Below, one piece after another: positions 16,067-25,138 of a DNA stretch of 64,000 nt; positions within the stretch are counted from its first letter, which is position 1; each line of letters begins with the position of its first letter. The DNA lies in NCBI RefSeq assembly GCF_014207965.1, contig NZ_JACHLM010000002.1:248001-312000 (forward strand), read 5' to 3'. The translations under genes and the position numbers were made by a program. The stretch is from Brevundimonas bullata. Lineage in GTDB: Bacteria; Pseudomonadota; Alphaproteobacteria; Caulobacterales; Caulobacteraceae. The notes beneath the pieces are model-generated. The model did not search any database, was not told the origin of the DNA, and was given only the letters and a program-made list of their open reading frames with translations.

Positions 16067-16372
16067 ATGATGATCTTGGCCTTGACCGCCGCCATCCTGT
16101 TGGATGCGAAACCAAAGACAGACCGTTTGCCTAGGGATGAAAACCCCACCGCGGCTGATCAATCCGCTGCGCCCGCCCCACTGCTGACTGTCGCTGTGAC
16201 CCTGGAGTGTACGGCGCGGGCGGCCGGACGAGTGGAGGATTGCCGGGTGCTCGGCGAGACTCATCCCGGTCTCGGTTTCGCAGAGGCGGCCATCACCTTG
16301 ATGCGCGATGCCGAGGTTGAGCCGGGACCCGAGGATTATCAGTTCGCCCGCACGATCCAATTTACCCCCTAG
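16067..16372 (+). CDS. Small TonB-C-terminal-like exported protein
   Basis: 101 residues from MMILALTAAILLDAKPKTDR, with GGGGAGGG upstream. A short hydrophobic N-terminus is followed by a domain (about 42-101, LLTVAVTLECTARAAGRVEDCRV) that matches the C-terminal domain of energy-transducing TonB proteins seen in many Caulobacteraceae, including the two conserved cysteines. It lacks the proline-rich spacer of a true TonB. Function unknown. Confidence 0.65.
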   Translation: MMILALTAAILLDAKPKTDRLPRDENPTAADQSAAPAPLLTVAVTLECTARAAGRVEDCRVLGETHPGLGFAEAAITLMRDAEVEPGPEDYQFARTIQFTP

Positions 16373-16517
16373 GTCCCCGGGCTTGCCACGCCGCCGCCGC
16401 AGCGCGGTGCGACCTATGATTCCGGCTCGGGTCGAAAAAACAAGCACAGGTTATTGCGCTGGTCGCTGCGACCTCTAGGCAGGGGGCTCCCGTCGTTCAC
16501 CTGAGGTCAGACTGCTG

Positions 16518-19500
16518 ATGATGTTGTTCCGTCGCCCGTCCGCGGGTTCGAAGAGCGAAGCCTGGTCCGCAGCAGGCCTGGGCCTGGTTCTGGCCTTCTT
16601 TCTCGCGACGAGCGCTGTGGCCTGGTTCAACGTCCAGGTGCTCAGGGCGAATAATCAGCAGATCATTCACACCCACCAGGTCATCGTCGCCGTCGATGAC
16701 CTTCTCTTGACCGTTCAGGACGCAGAGACGGGCCAGCGTGGATATCTGCTCACCGGCAACCCTCTCTACCTTCAGCCCTACGACATGGCCGCAGCCGCCG
16801 TGACGCGTCGTCTGGAGGATGTGGCGCGCCTCACCCGGGACAATCCGGTGCAGCAAGCCCACCTGAGCCAGGTCCGCAGACACATCGACGCCAAGATGAG
16901 CGAGCTGGACGCCACTATTCAGGCGCGACGCGCTGAAGGCCTGCAGGCCGCTGTAGCCAGGATGAACACGGATCGCGGCAAGGCGGAGATGGACGCCATT
17001 CGAAACGAGGTGAATCTGATGAGGCAGGAGGAGCAGAAGCTCCGCCTGGCGCGCCTCGATGAGATGGACGCGGCCTATGGAACGGCGCTCGTCAGCGGCG
17101 TGCTTTCTGGCCTATTGGGCGCCGCCCTTACTCTGGTGATCTTCGCTCTTATCCGCCGCAGCGCCCGTCAAAGGGCCCGCCAGGAGTGGATCCACAAGGG
17201 TCAGGTCGGTCTGTCTGACGCCATGATGGGCGATCAGTCAGTTGAACAGCTGGGGGACAGCATCCTCAGCTACCTGGCGCGTTATGCCGATGTTCAGGCT
17301 GCGGCCCTATTCAAAGGGGAGGGGGGCGTTTTCCGGCGTGTCGCCGCGCTTGGCGTGCCAGCTGACGCGTCGATCCCGGAGCGTTTTGGTCCGCGCGAGG
17401 GTCTGTTGGGTCAGGTCGCCGCCGAGGGCCGCGTGCTGGAAGTGCCGGATGTGCCGGAGGGCTATCTGACGATTGGCTCGGCCTTGGGACGCGATAAGCC
17501 CAGGCACCTCGTCATCGCTCCGGGGCGCGCTGACGGCGAGATCAATGCCGTTCTGGAACTGGGCTTCCTTCGCCTTCCCGACGACCGTCTCCTCGCGCTT
17601 CTCGAGGAAACCGCGCCGCTGATCGGCACGGGATTGAGATCGGCTCGCTACCGCGCCCGACTTCAGGACATGCTTGAGGAGACCCAACGGCAGTCCGAAG
17701 AGCTTCAGGTCCAGAGCGAGGAGCTCCGGGTCTCCAACGAGGAACTTGAAGAGCAGGGGCGCGCCCTCAAGGAATCGCAAGTGCGTCTGGAACAGCAGCA
17801 GGCGGAACTGGAACAGACCAATAGCCAGCTCGAAGAACAGGCTCAGGTGCTGGAAACCCAGCGTGATGATCTGGAGCGCGGCTCGGCTGCGCTGGGGCTC
17901 AAGGCGCGGGAGCTGGAGCAGGCCAGCCAATACAAGTCCGACTTCCTCGCCAACATGTCCCATGAGCTGCGCACGCCGCTCAATTCGCTGCTGATCCTGT
18001 CGAAGCTGTTGGCCGATAACCCCGACGAGACCCTGTCGGAGGAGCAGGTCAAATACGCGCGCACCATTCAGTCTTCGGGCAATGATCTGCTGACCCTGAT
18101 CAATGACATCCTCGACCTGTCCAAGATCGAGGCCGGCCATATCCAGGCGCGCCCTGAGGCGGTGTCCTTGCAGCGTCTGGGCGACGACCTCCGTCAGATG
18201 TTCCAGCCGGTGGCTGATGATCGCGGCCTCGCCTTCGAGATCGACCTGGGAGCGGGCCATGACGTGCTTGAGACGGATCGCCAAAGGCTTGAGCAGATCC
18301 TGAAGAACCTTCTGTCGAACGCCTTCAAATTCACCGAGAAGGGCAAGGTGACCCTGTCGGTCTCGGCCGTCGGATCAGACGAGGTGGCCTTCGCGGTTTC
18401 GGATACGGGCATCGGCATCGCCCCGGAGCAGCAGAAAGGCGTGTTCGAAGCCTTCCAGCAGGCGGACGGCACCATCAGCCGGCGCTATGGCGGGACCGGC
18501 CTGGGCTTGTCCATCTCGCGCGAACTCGCGCGCCTTCTTGGCGGCCGAATTCGACTCGAAAGCCGAGTTGGCGAAGGCAGCGTCTTCACCCTGATCCTTC
18601 CTCGGATCTATGATGCTTCGCGCGTGGCGCCGAGAGAGGCGGCCTCCAGCGCGCCCGCTCAAGTCCAGTCGGAGCGGGTTGCAACCCCTCGTGCGGCGGA
18701 ACCGGCCTCGCTGCCAAGGACGCTGGAGGACGACCGCGATCATCTGGCGGGGACGCGTCGCCTGCTTCTGGTCGTCGAGGATGATGACCGCTTCGCCGCC
18801 ATTGTCCGTGACCTGTCGCGTGAGATGGGGTTCCAGTGCATTCTGGCAGGCACCGCGGAGGAGGCGCTCAAGCTGGCCAAGCGCTATCGGCCCAACGCCG
18901 TGGTGCTCGATGTCGGCCTGCCGGATCAGTCCGGCCTCACGGTGCTGGACGTGCTCAAACGCGACGACGACACCCGCCATATTCCCATCCACGTCGTCTC
19001 TGCCGACGATCACAGCCAGACCGCCCTGTCGCTCGGGGCGATCGGCTATGTGATGAAGCCGGTCGCGCGCGAGGCCCTGGCCGACGTGCTCCGATCGCTG
19101 GAGGAGAAGCTGACGCGAACAGTGCGGCGCGTTCTCATCGTCGAGGACGATAGGGTTCAGCGCGAGGCGGTCAGCAAGCTGCTGGAATCCAGCGATGTCG
19201 AGACAGTGGGCGTCGGCACGGCGGCGGAATGCCTCGAACAACTCAAGAGCCAGACCTTTGACTGCATGGTTCTTGACCTGAGTCTGCCGGACGCTTCCGG
19301 CTTCTCCCTGCTGGAGACCCTCAGCCGCGAGGGCGGGCAGGGCTATCCGCCGGTCATCGTCTATACTGGACGCGACCTGTCGCCGGAACACGAGCAGCAG
19401 CTTCGTCGCTATTCCAGCTCCATCATCATCAAGGGCGCCAAGTCGCCTGAGCGGCTGCTCGACGAGGTTTCCCTGTTCCTGCACCAGGTGGTGTCGGAAC

Positions 19501-19943
19501 TGCCGCCCGAGCAGCAGAAGATGATCCGCAAGGCCCGCCATCGCGACGCCGTGCTGGAAGGACGGCGGATCCTCATTGTCGAGGACGATGTGCGCAACAT
19601 CTACTCCCTGACCAATGTGCTGGAACCCCGCGGCGCCCGCATCGAGATCGCGCGCAACGGCAAGGAGGCGCTCGAACGTCTGGAGCGGTCGGCTGAAGAT
19701 CCGGCTCAAACCATCGATCTGGTGCTGATGGACGTCATGATGCCGGTTATGGACGGCCTGACCGCCACGCGCGAGCTGAGGAAGGATCCACGCTGGCGCG
19801 ACCTGCCGGTGCTGATGCTGACGGCCAAGGCCATGCCCGACGACCAGGAACGCTGCATCGCTGCAGGAGCGAACGACTACATGGCCAAGCCCCTGGACGT
19901 GGACAAGCTGCTGTCGCTCGTGCGTGTCTGGATGCCCCGTTGA
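16518..19943 (+). CDS. Hybrid sensor histidine kinase with three receiver domains
   Basis: A 1141-residue membrane-anchored signalling protein. A first helix (about 15-40), a periplasmic CHASE3-type sensor (about 45-180, DAETGQRGYLLTGNPLYLQPY) and a second helix (about 185-210) are followed by a GAF-like domain (about 240-375). A long Glu/Gln-rich coiled coil (about 380-470) leads to HisKA with phospho-acceptor His482 in SHELRTPLN. The ATPase domain follows (NLLSNAFKFT, DTGIGI, GTGLGLSI). Three receivers have Asp798, Asp920 and Asp1072. The middle one lacks a usual lysine-proline loop and is atypical. The architecture matches kinases that sit with CheR/CheB modules. It is the first gene of a four-gene operon. 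Confidence 0.9.
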   Translation: MMLFRRPSAGSKSEAWSAAGLGLVLAFFLATSAVAWFNVQVLRANNQQIIHTHQVIVAVDDLLLTVQDAETGQRGYLLTGNPLYLQPYDMAAAAVTRRLEDVARLTRDNPVQQAHLSQVRRHIDAKMSELDATIQARRAEGLQAAVARMNTDRGKAEMDAIRNEVNLMRQEEQKLRLARLDEMDAAYGTALVSGVLSGLLGAALTLVIFALIRRSARQRARQEWIHKGQVGLSDAMMGDQSVEQLGDSILSYLARYADVQAAALFKGEGGVFRRVAALGVPADASIPERFGPREGLLGQVAAEGRVLEVPDVPEGYLTIGSALGRDKPRHLVIAPGRADGEINAVLELGFLRLPDDRLLALLEETAPLIGTGLRSARYRARLQDMLEETQRQSEELQVQSEELRVSNEELEEQGRALKESQVRLEQQQAELEQTNSQLEEQAQVLETQRDDLERGSAALGLKARELEQASQYKSDFLANMSHELRTPLNSLLILSKLLADNPDETLSEEQVKYARTIQSSGNDLLTLINDILDLSKIEAGHIQARPEAVSLQRLGDDLRQMFQPVADDRGLAFEIDLGAGHDVLETDRQRLEQILKNLLSNAFKFTEKGKVTLSVSAVGSDEVAFAVSDTGIGIAPEQQKGVFEAFQQADGTISRRYGGTGLGLSISRELARLLGGRIRLESRVGEGSVFTLILPRIYDASRVAPREAASSAPAQVQSERVATPRAAEPASLPRTLEDDRDHLAGTRRLLLVVEDDDRFAAIVRDLSREMGFQCILAGTAEEALKLAKRYRPNAVVLDVGLPDQSGLTVLDVLKRDDDTRHIPIHVVSADDHSQTALSLGAIGYVMKPVAREALADVLRSLEEKLTRTVRRVLIVEDDRVQREAVSKLLESSDVETVGVGTAAECLEQLKSQTFDCMVLDLSLPDASGFSLLETLSREGGQGYPPVIVYTGRDLSPEHEQQLRRYSSSIIIKGAKSPERLLDEVSLFLHQVVSELPPEQQKMIRKARHRDAVLEGRRILIVEDDVRNIYSLTNVLEPRGARIEIARNGKEALERLERSAEDPAQTIDLVLMDVMMPVMDGLTATRELRKDPRWRDLPVLMLTAKAMPDDQERCIAAGANDYMAKPLDVDKLLSLVRVWMPR

Positions 19944-20776
19944 GTCCGGTCGCGCCCCACGAGGTGGAAGACATAGAGATCCAGCTGCTGCTGGAGGCGT
20001 TATTCCAGCGCTACCACTATGACTTTCGTCATTATGCGCGAGCCTCGATCAAGCGCCGCCTGCTCCAGGCCCGCACCCATTTCGGGCTGCCGAGCCTGAC
20101 GGCGCTTCAGGAGCGCGTCCTGCACGACCCGGAGATGCTGCCGCAGCTTTTGGGTTTCCTGACGGTCCAGGTCAGCGAGATGTTCCGTGACCCCGCCTAT
20201 TTCCGGGCTCTGCGCGAGCAGGTGCTGCCGCATCTGAGGACCTATCCGTCCCTGAAGGTGTGGATCGCGGGATGCAGCGCCGGCGAAGAGGTCTATTCGC
20301 TGGCCATCCTTTTCCGTGAGGAAGGTCTGTTCGACAGGACGATGTTCTACGCCACGGACATCAATCCTGACGCGCTGCGCGCGGCGGAGGCCGGCGTCTA
20401 TTCGCTGGATCGCATCCGCAAGTTCACCGAAAACCACCAGAAGTCAGGCGGTCGCACCTCGCTGTCGGACTATTACACCGCCGACTACGGTCGGGCGGTG
20501 TTCGACAAGTCCCTGAGGACCAATGTCGTCTTCTCGGACCATAGCCTGGTGTCGGATGCGGTCTTCGGCGAGATGCAGCTGATCTCGTGCCGCAATGTGA
20601 TGATCTACTTTGATCGTCCGCTACAGGATCGCGCTGTCGGCCTGTTCAAAGACTCGCTGGCTCGCAACGGCTTCCTGGGCATCGGATCCAAGGAGAGTTT
20701 GCGTTTCTCGCGGCATGCCGGCGCCTTTGCCGACTTCGTGCCGGAAGAGAAGATCTATCGCAGGCGCGAGCCATGA
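19940..20776 (+). CDS. CheR-type protein-glutamate methyltransferase
   Basis: 278 residues. S-adenosylmethionine-dependent methyltransferase of the CheR family. It has the N-terminal helical domain (FRHYARASIKRRLLQARTH), the SAM motif (VWIAGCSAGEEVYSLAI) and the conserved FYATDINPDAL, plus CRNVMIYFD near the end. It starts at TTG overlapping the kinase stop (TTGA). No chemoreceptor, CheA or CheW gene is in the window, so the substrate is unknown; a role in the adjacent kinase signalling module is inferred. Confidence 0.9.
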   Translation: MSPVAPHEVEDIEIQLLLEALFQRYHYDFRHYARASIKRRLLQARTHFGLPSLTALQERVLHDPEMLPQLLGFLTVQVSEMFRDPAYFRALREQVLPHLRTYPSLKVWIAGCSAGEEVYSLAILFREEGLFDRTMFYATDINPDALRAAEAGVYSLDRIRKFTENHQKSGGRTSLSDYYTADYGRAVFDKSLRTNVVFSDHSLVSDAVFGEMQLISCRNVMIYFDRPLQDRAVGLFKDSLARNGFLGIGSKESLRFSRHAGAFADFVPEEKIYRRREP

Positions 20777-21348
20777 ACCCTGTTCCTGCCCGAGCCATCG
20801 TGATCGGCGCCTCGGCCGGAGGCGTGCAGGCGCTGCTCACCATCCTGCCGGCTCTGCCCGCCGATCTTCCTCTGCCGATCATGGTCGTCCTGCATGTGCC
20901 CGCCGACCGCAGCAATGTTCTGGCGCCCCTGTTCGCGTCCAAATGCGCGCTCATCGTGAAGGAGGCGGAGGACAAGGAGCCCACGCGGCCGGGCGTCGTC
21001 TATTTCGCCCCATCCGATTATCATCTTCTGGTCGAGGCGGACGGCGCTCTGGCCCTCTCATCCGACGAGCCGGTCAACTACTCCCGCCCTTCCATCGACG
21101 TCCTGTTCGAAAGCGCCGCTGACGCCTATGGCGCGGGGCTGATCGGCTTGGTTCTGACCGGCGCCAATGCGGATGGGGCGGCAGGACTGAAGGCAGTCGC
21201 CGACGCCGGCGGTCTCGCTCTCGTTGAAGACCCGACCTCCGCCTATGCCCGCCCCATGCCGGAGGCTGCCCTTCGCGCCTGTCCGGCCGCACAAGTGATG
21301 TCGCTGCCGCGCATTGAAGAATTCCTGAAAGGCCTTGGACAAGCATGA
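20773..21348 (+). CDS. CheB-type methylesterase lacking a receiver domain
   Basis: 191 residues covering only the esterase domain of CheB, with Ser14 in GASAGG, His41 in VLHVPAD and Asp134 in TGANADGAAG. It overlaps both neighbours by four bases, so translation is coupled. Without its own receiver, its activity is probably set by partner proteins. Substrate unknown, as for the CheR next to it. Confidence 0.9.
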   Translation: MNPVPARAIVIGASAGGVQALLTILPALPADLPLPIMVVLHVPADRSNVLAPLFASKCALIVKEAEDKEPTRPGVVYFAPSDYHLLVEADGALALSSDEPVNYSRPSIDVLFESAADAYGAGLIGLVLTGANADGAAGLKAVADAGGLALVEDPTSAYARPMPEAALRACPAAQVMSLPRIEEFLKGLGQA

Positions 21349-22484
21349 CTAGCCCGGAGAAGCCGATCCATCTCCTGCTTGTGGACGATCTCGAGGAGAA
21401 CCTCCTCGCCCTGGAAGCTCTGCTGAAGCGTGACGGCGTGGTCTGTCTCAAGGCCCGCTCCGGCGATGAGGCTCTCGAGCTTCTCCTGGTGCATGACTTC
21501 GCCCTTGCCCTGGTCGACGTGCAGATGCCGGGCATGGACGGTTTTCAGCTCGCGGAATTCATGCGCGGCAACGCCAATGCGCGGCACATTCCGATCATCT
21601 TCGTCACGGCGGGCAGCGCCGACCAGCAGCGCCGCTTCAGGGGCTATGAGGCCGGGGCGGTGGATTTCATCCAGAAGCCGGTCGAGACGGACGTCCTGAA
21701 GAGCAAGGCGAACGTCTTCATCGAGCTGTATCGTCAGAGACAGGAGATTCTCTCCCATCGAGACGAGCTCAAGGCCTATGCCGCGGCCCTCAGCGCCGCC
21801 GACCGCCGCAAGAACGACTTCATCGCCATGCTGGGTCACGAGCTGCGCAATCCGGTCATGGCCCTCCAGGCGGGCCTCCATCTGCTTGAGAGGCAGAAGG
21901 AACCGGAGAAGAGCGCCCTGATCCACGCCCGCATGGAGGTCCAGGCCCACCATCTGTCCCGGCTGATCGAGGATCTGCTGGACGTGGCGCGCATCGACCA
22001 GGGAAAAATATCGCTGAAGCGCGAGCGGGTGACCGTGCAGAGCATCATCGACTCGGCGGTAGACACCAGTCGGCCCAAGATCGACGCAGGGGGTCACGAC
22101 CTGACGGTCGAGATGCCGGGGACCCCGATCTGGCTCGACGGCGACTTCACGCGTCTTTCCCAAGTGGTGAGCAACCTGCTGACCAATGCGGCCAAATACA
22201 CGCCATCGGAGGGCCGCATCCAGGTGTCGGCCAACCGGGTCGCGGACCGTGTGCGGATCGATGTCGCCGATAACGGCGTCGGCGTGCCGGAAGAGATGCA
22301 AGTCCGTGTCTTCGACCTGTTCACGCAGTCGAAAGGGCCGGACGACCGGTCGCGTGAAGGCCTCGGCATCGGGCTCGCCCTGGTTCGCGAACTCGTCGAA
22401 ATGCATGAGGGCGCCGTTGAGTTGGAAAGCAACGGGGCGGGGTCAGGAAGCCGCTTCACGGTCTGGTTCCCGGTCGTCGGCTAG
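21345..22484 (+). CDS. Receiver-histidine kinase fusion protein
   Basis: 379 residues, soluble. A receiver domain (about 8-125, Asp58 in LVDVQMPGMDG) is fused to HisKA (His165 in LGHELRNPVM) and an ATPase domain (NLLTNAAKYT, DNGVGVP, GLGIGLALV). There is no DNA-binding output. It is the last gene of the hybrid kinase-CheR-CheB operon and probably takes phosphoryl groups from, or gives them to, the large hybrid kinase. Confidence 0.9.
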   Translation: MTSPEKPIHLLLVDDLEENLLALEALLKRDGVVCLKARSGDEALELLLVHDFALALVDVQMPGMDGFQLAEFMRGNANARHIPIIFVTAGSADQQRRFRGYEAGAVDFIQKPVETDVLKSKANVFIELYRQRQEILSHRDELKAYAAALSAADRRKNDFIAMLGHELRNPVMALQAGLHLLERQKEPEKSALIHARMEVQAHHLSRLIEDLLDVARIDQGKISLKRERVTVQSIIDSAVDTSRPKIDAGGHDLTVEMPGTPIWLDGDFTRLSQVVSNLLTNAAKYTPSEGRIQVSANRVADRVRIDVADNGVGVPEEMQVRVFDLFTQSKGPDDRSREGLGIGLALVRELVEMHEGAVELESNGAGSGSRFTVWFPVVG

Positions 22485-22520
22485 GGGCTCTGCGACGTTA
22501 AGCTTGCTTTCGTACGCTAG

Positions 22521-22545
22521 GGAACCAGCTAAGCAGCTGACGGTT
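22521..22545 (+). promoter_or_regulatory. Possible EcfG-type promoter of the hemerythrin gene
   Basis: GGAAC, 16 bases, GGTT. The -35 is exact and the -10 has one change from CGTT. It is well placed, about 65 bp upstream of the GTG at 22610. Confidence 0.4.
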
Positions 22546-22609
22546 CGTACTGCGAATGTAGAGCTTGTCGCCTGCCGCTGGCCGGTCGACGCTTTTGGAG
22601 GCGCAGGGC

Positions 22610-23233
22610 GTGCAGAAATCGGTTTCGGCGAGCGAGAAACGGGCACAGCCCACGGCGCCTGAAAAGGCCAAGGCTGAAGCCGTGGCGAAGGCGCGTTCCG
22701 TCGCACCTGATCTCGCCGCGCGCATCGGCAGCACGCCGGCCACCAAGTTCCGGGGGGACCCTGTCATCTTCGGTCGGTTGGTCGAGGACCATGACCGCCA
22801 CCGTGCGCTTCTGGCCATGATGGAGGAGACAGAGGGTAAGTCTCCCGACCGCGTGCGTCTTTTCGACGAACTGGTTCATGAATTGAAGGCTCACGCCGCC
22901 GCCGAGGAGCAGGCGCTGTGGTCCAGCGTGCTGAGAAATCCCGCCACGACGGATTTCGCCCGCCACGCCGTCGCCGAGCACAAGGAGATCGATGATCTCC
23001 TGGCGGATCTGGCCGCGCGGGACATGGCCTCTCCCGGCTGGATACGGCGCTTCGCCGCCCTGCGAGAAGAATACCTCCATCACATTCGCGAGGAAGAGCA
23101 GGAGCAGTTTGTCGCGGCTGAAAAGGCGTTGAGCCCGGCTGATCTCCGCCACATGCGCACCGTCTTCAACAGGCGGAAGAAGGAAGAGAAGGCGGCCGTC
23201 GAGGTCGAAAAGAAGATCCGCCTCAAGGCCTGA
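22610..23233 (+). CDS. Hemerythrin-domain protein
   Basis: 207 residues. A basic, Ala/Lys-rich N-terminus of about 45 residues precedes a hemerythrin HHE domain with metal-binding patterns EDHDRHR, HAAAEEQALW, AEHKEID and YLHHIREEEQEQF. Such proteins bind a di-iron centre that senses oxygen or reactive oxygen/nitrogen. The GTG start is chosen for GGAGG eight bases upstream (22597-22601); a TTG 15 codons earlier is less likely. A near-consensus EcfG promoter lies upstream. Confidence 0.85.
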   Translation: MQKSVSASEKRAQPTAPEKAKAEAVAKARSVAPDLAARIGSTPATKFRGDPVIFGRLVEDHDRHRALLAMMEETEGKSPDRVRLFDELVHELKAHAAAEEQALWSSVLRNPATTDFARHAVAEHKEIDDLLADLAARDMASPGWIRRFAALREEYLHHIREEEQEQFVAAEKALSPADLRHMRTVFNRRKKEEKAAVEVEKKIRLKA

Positions 23234-23276
23234 TGTCCTTGCTCCGGGGCGGGCAGTCGCTCCCGAGGGGCCAGCC

Positions 23277-23302
23277 GGAATTGATTGTGCGGCCGCGACG
23301 TT
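23277..23302 (+). promoter_or_regulatory. Possible EcfG-type promoter of the SLC13 transporter
   Basis: GGAAT, 17 bases, CGTT. The -10 and spacing are exact and one base of the -35 differs. It ends 29 bp before the GTG start. Confidence 0.4.
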
Positions 23303-23331
23303 GACTGACGAAACTGAGGGGGCGGCGACAC

Positions 23332-25113
23332 GTGACATTGCAACAAGGACTGGCGTTCGGACTGATTGCGCTGACGATCGGCGCCTTCATCTGGGGCCGG
23401 TTTCGCTACGATCTGGTGGCGGCGGTCGCCCTCGTGGCGGGCCTCGTCCTTGGGGTGGTTCCGGCGGAGGCCGCCTTTGACGGGTTCAAGAACGACGTCA
23501 CGGTCATCATCGCCTGTGCGCTGATCGTCTCCGCGGCCTTTGCCCGCTCGGGCATTGTCGAAGCGGCGATGCGCCGGGTTCTGCCGCTGTTGAAGACCGA
23601 GCGGAGCCAGGTTCCGGTGCTGACCGGGGTCGTCACCCTGCTGTCCATGGCCACCAAGAACGTCGGAGCGCTGGCCATTATGATGCCCGTAGCCCTGCAG
23701 GTGGCCCGCCGCACCGGGTCAGCGCCGTCACGACTGCTGATGCCTATGGCCTTCGGGGCCATGGCGGGAGGGATGGTGACTCTGGTCGGAACCGCGCCGA
23801 ACATCATCGTCGCCCAGGTGCGCCAGGAGGTCGTGGGCCAGCCGTTCGGCATGTATGATTTTGCGCCAGTCGGTCTCGGCCTGACGGCCATCGCCCTGGC
23901 CTTTCTCGCGTTCGGCTATCGTCTGCTGCCCCGCGAACGCCAAAGCGCCGCTGTGATGAATGCGGCTCTTGATGCGAACGCCTACGTCACCGAGGTCAGC
24001 GCTCCGGACGACTGGGCGCCCGGATCCATGACGGTGTCAGCCCTGATGAAAAGCGGGGAGGGGGAGGTTCGGATCATGGCCCTGATCCGCAACGGCCGGC
24101 GCCGGCCTAACCCGCGTGGAAACGTGGTCGTCAAGGCCGGGGACATCCTGCTTGTAGAGGGCGAACAGCAGGGGCTTGAAGCCTTCTTGGCAAGGGCGCG
24201 TCTGAAGTTGGTCCGGGAAAACCGTCCCATCGCCACGGAGAGCGCCGCCGAGGAGATTGCGGTCATCGAAGCCGTCGTCGGCCGTAACTCGCCTTTGCAG
24301 GGCCAGTCGGTTCGACAGTCGGACCTCTACGGGCAGCATGGCATCAACCTGCTGGGCGTCTCGCGCAGCGGTTACGAGCTGACCCAGCATCTTCGGACGG
24401 CCAAACTGGCGTCGGGCGACATCCTTCTGCTTCAGGGGGCGGAGCAGGGCTTGCCGACCGCGTTGAAAGCCCTCGATCTGCTGCCCCTGGCTGAGCGGGA
24501 GGTGCGACTGGGCAGTCGGCGCAAGCGCTTCCTGCCCGCCATCGTCCTTGCGATCGCCATGATCCTTGTCGGTTTCGGCCTTGTCCCGGTCGCCGTGGCC
24601 TTCTTTGGCGCGGCCGTGGTGATCGTGGCTATGGGCGGGCTGAAAATGCGGGAGGCCTACGCCGCTCTGGACGGACCGCTTCTGGTCCTCATCGCCGCCT
24701 TGATCCCGGTTTCGGACGCGATCCAGCAGACCGGAGGTTCCGAGCTGATTGCGGGTCTGTTGAGACATGTCTTCAGCGGCCTGCCCGGGGTGCTGGCGAT
24801 CTGCGGGGTCATGTTGGCCTCAATGGCGGTGACCCCCTTCCTGAACAACGCGGCGACGGTCCTGATCGTCGCGCCGATCGGCGCCACCCTGGCCAGGCAG
24901 CTCGGGTTCAATCCCGATCCCTTCCTGATGGCGGTGGCGGTGGGGGCGGCCTGTGATTTCCTCACCCCCATCGGACACCAGTGCAACACCCTGGTGATGG
25001 GGCCGGGCGGCTATAAGTTCTCCGACTATCCCAGATTGGGCGCGCCTCTCAGCCTGCTGGTGCTTCTGGCCGGTCCGCCGCTGATCCTGTTGTTCTGGCC
25101 CCTGCATGTCTAG
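23332..25113 (+). CDS. SLC13-type anion transporter with TrkA-C domains
   Basis: 593 residues, inner membrane. N-terminal helices (1-200) with the conserved ATKNVGALAIMMPVA and VTLVGTAPNIIVAQV segments. Two TrkA-C (RCK-C) domains follow at about 225-285 and 300-380 (GDILLVEGEQQGLEAF, GDILLLQGAEQGLPTA). C-terminal helices carry the repeated motif NNAATVLIVAPIGA and HQCNTLVMGPGGY. The layout is that of CitT/SLC13-like permeases for sulfate, phosphate or dicarboxylates; the substrate cannot be told. Start GTG with GAGGGGG upstream. Confidence 0.85.
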   Translation: MTLQQGLAFGLIALTIGAFIWGRFRYDLVAAVALVAGLVLGVVPAEAAFDGFKNDVTVIIACALIVSAAFARSGIVEAAMRRVLPLLKTERSQVPVLTGVVTLLSMATKNVGALAIMMPVALQVARRTGSAPSRLLMPMAFGAMAGGMVTLVGTAPNIIVAQVRQEVVGQPFGMYDFAPVGLGLTAIALAFLAFGYRLLPRERQSAAVMNAALDANAYVTEVSAPDDWAPGSMTVSALMKSGEGEVRIMALIRNGRRRPNPRGNVVVKAGDILLVEGEQQGLEAFLARARLKLVRENRPIATESAAEEIAVIEAVVGRNSPLQGQSVRQSDLYGQHGINLLGVSRSGYELTQHLRTAKLASGDILLLQGAEQGLPTALKALDLLPLAEREVRLGSRRKRFLPAIVLAIAMILVGFGLVPVAVAFFGAAVVIVAMGGLKMREAYAALDGPLLVLIAALIPVSDAIQQTGGSELIAGLLRHVFSGLPGVLAICGVMLASMAVTPFLNNAATVLIVAPIGATLARQLGFNPDPFLMAVAVGAACDFLTPIGHQCNTLVMGPGGYKFSDYPRLGAPLSLLVLLAGPPLILLFWPLHV

Positions 25114-25138
25114 GGCTGTCAAACGGGGAGGGCTTTGA

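Noticed and set aside
18375..19709. Long minus-strand frame inside the hybrid kinase
   Set aside because: Shadow of the receiver domains; no recognisable protein.
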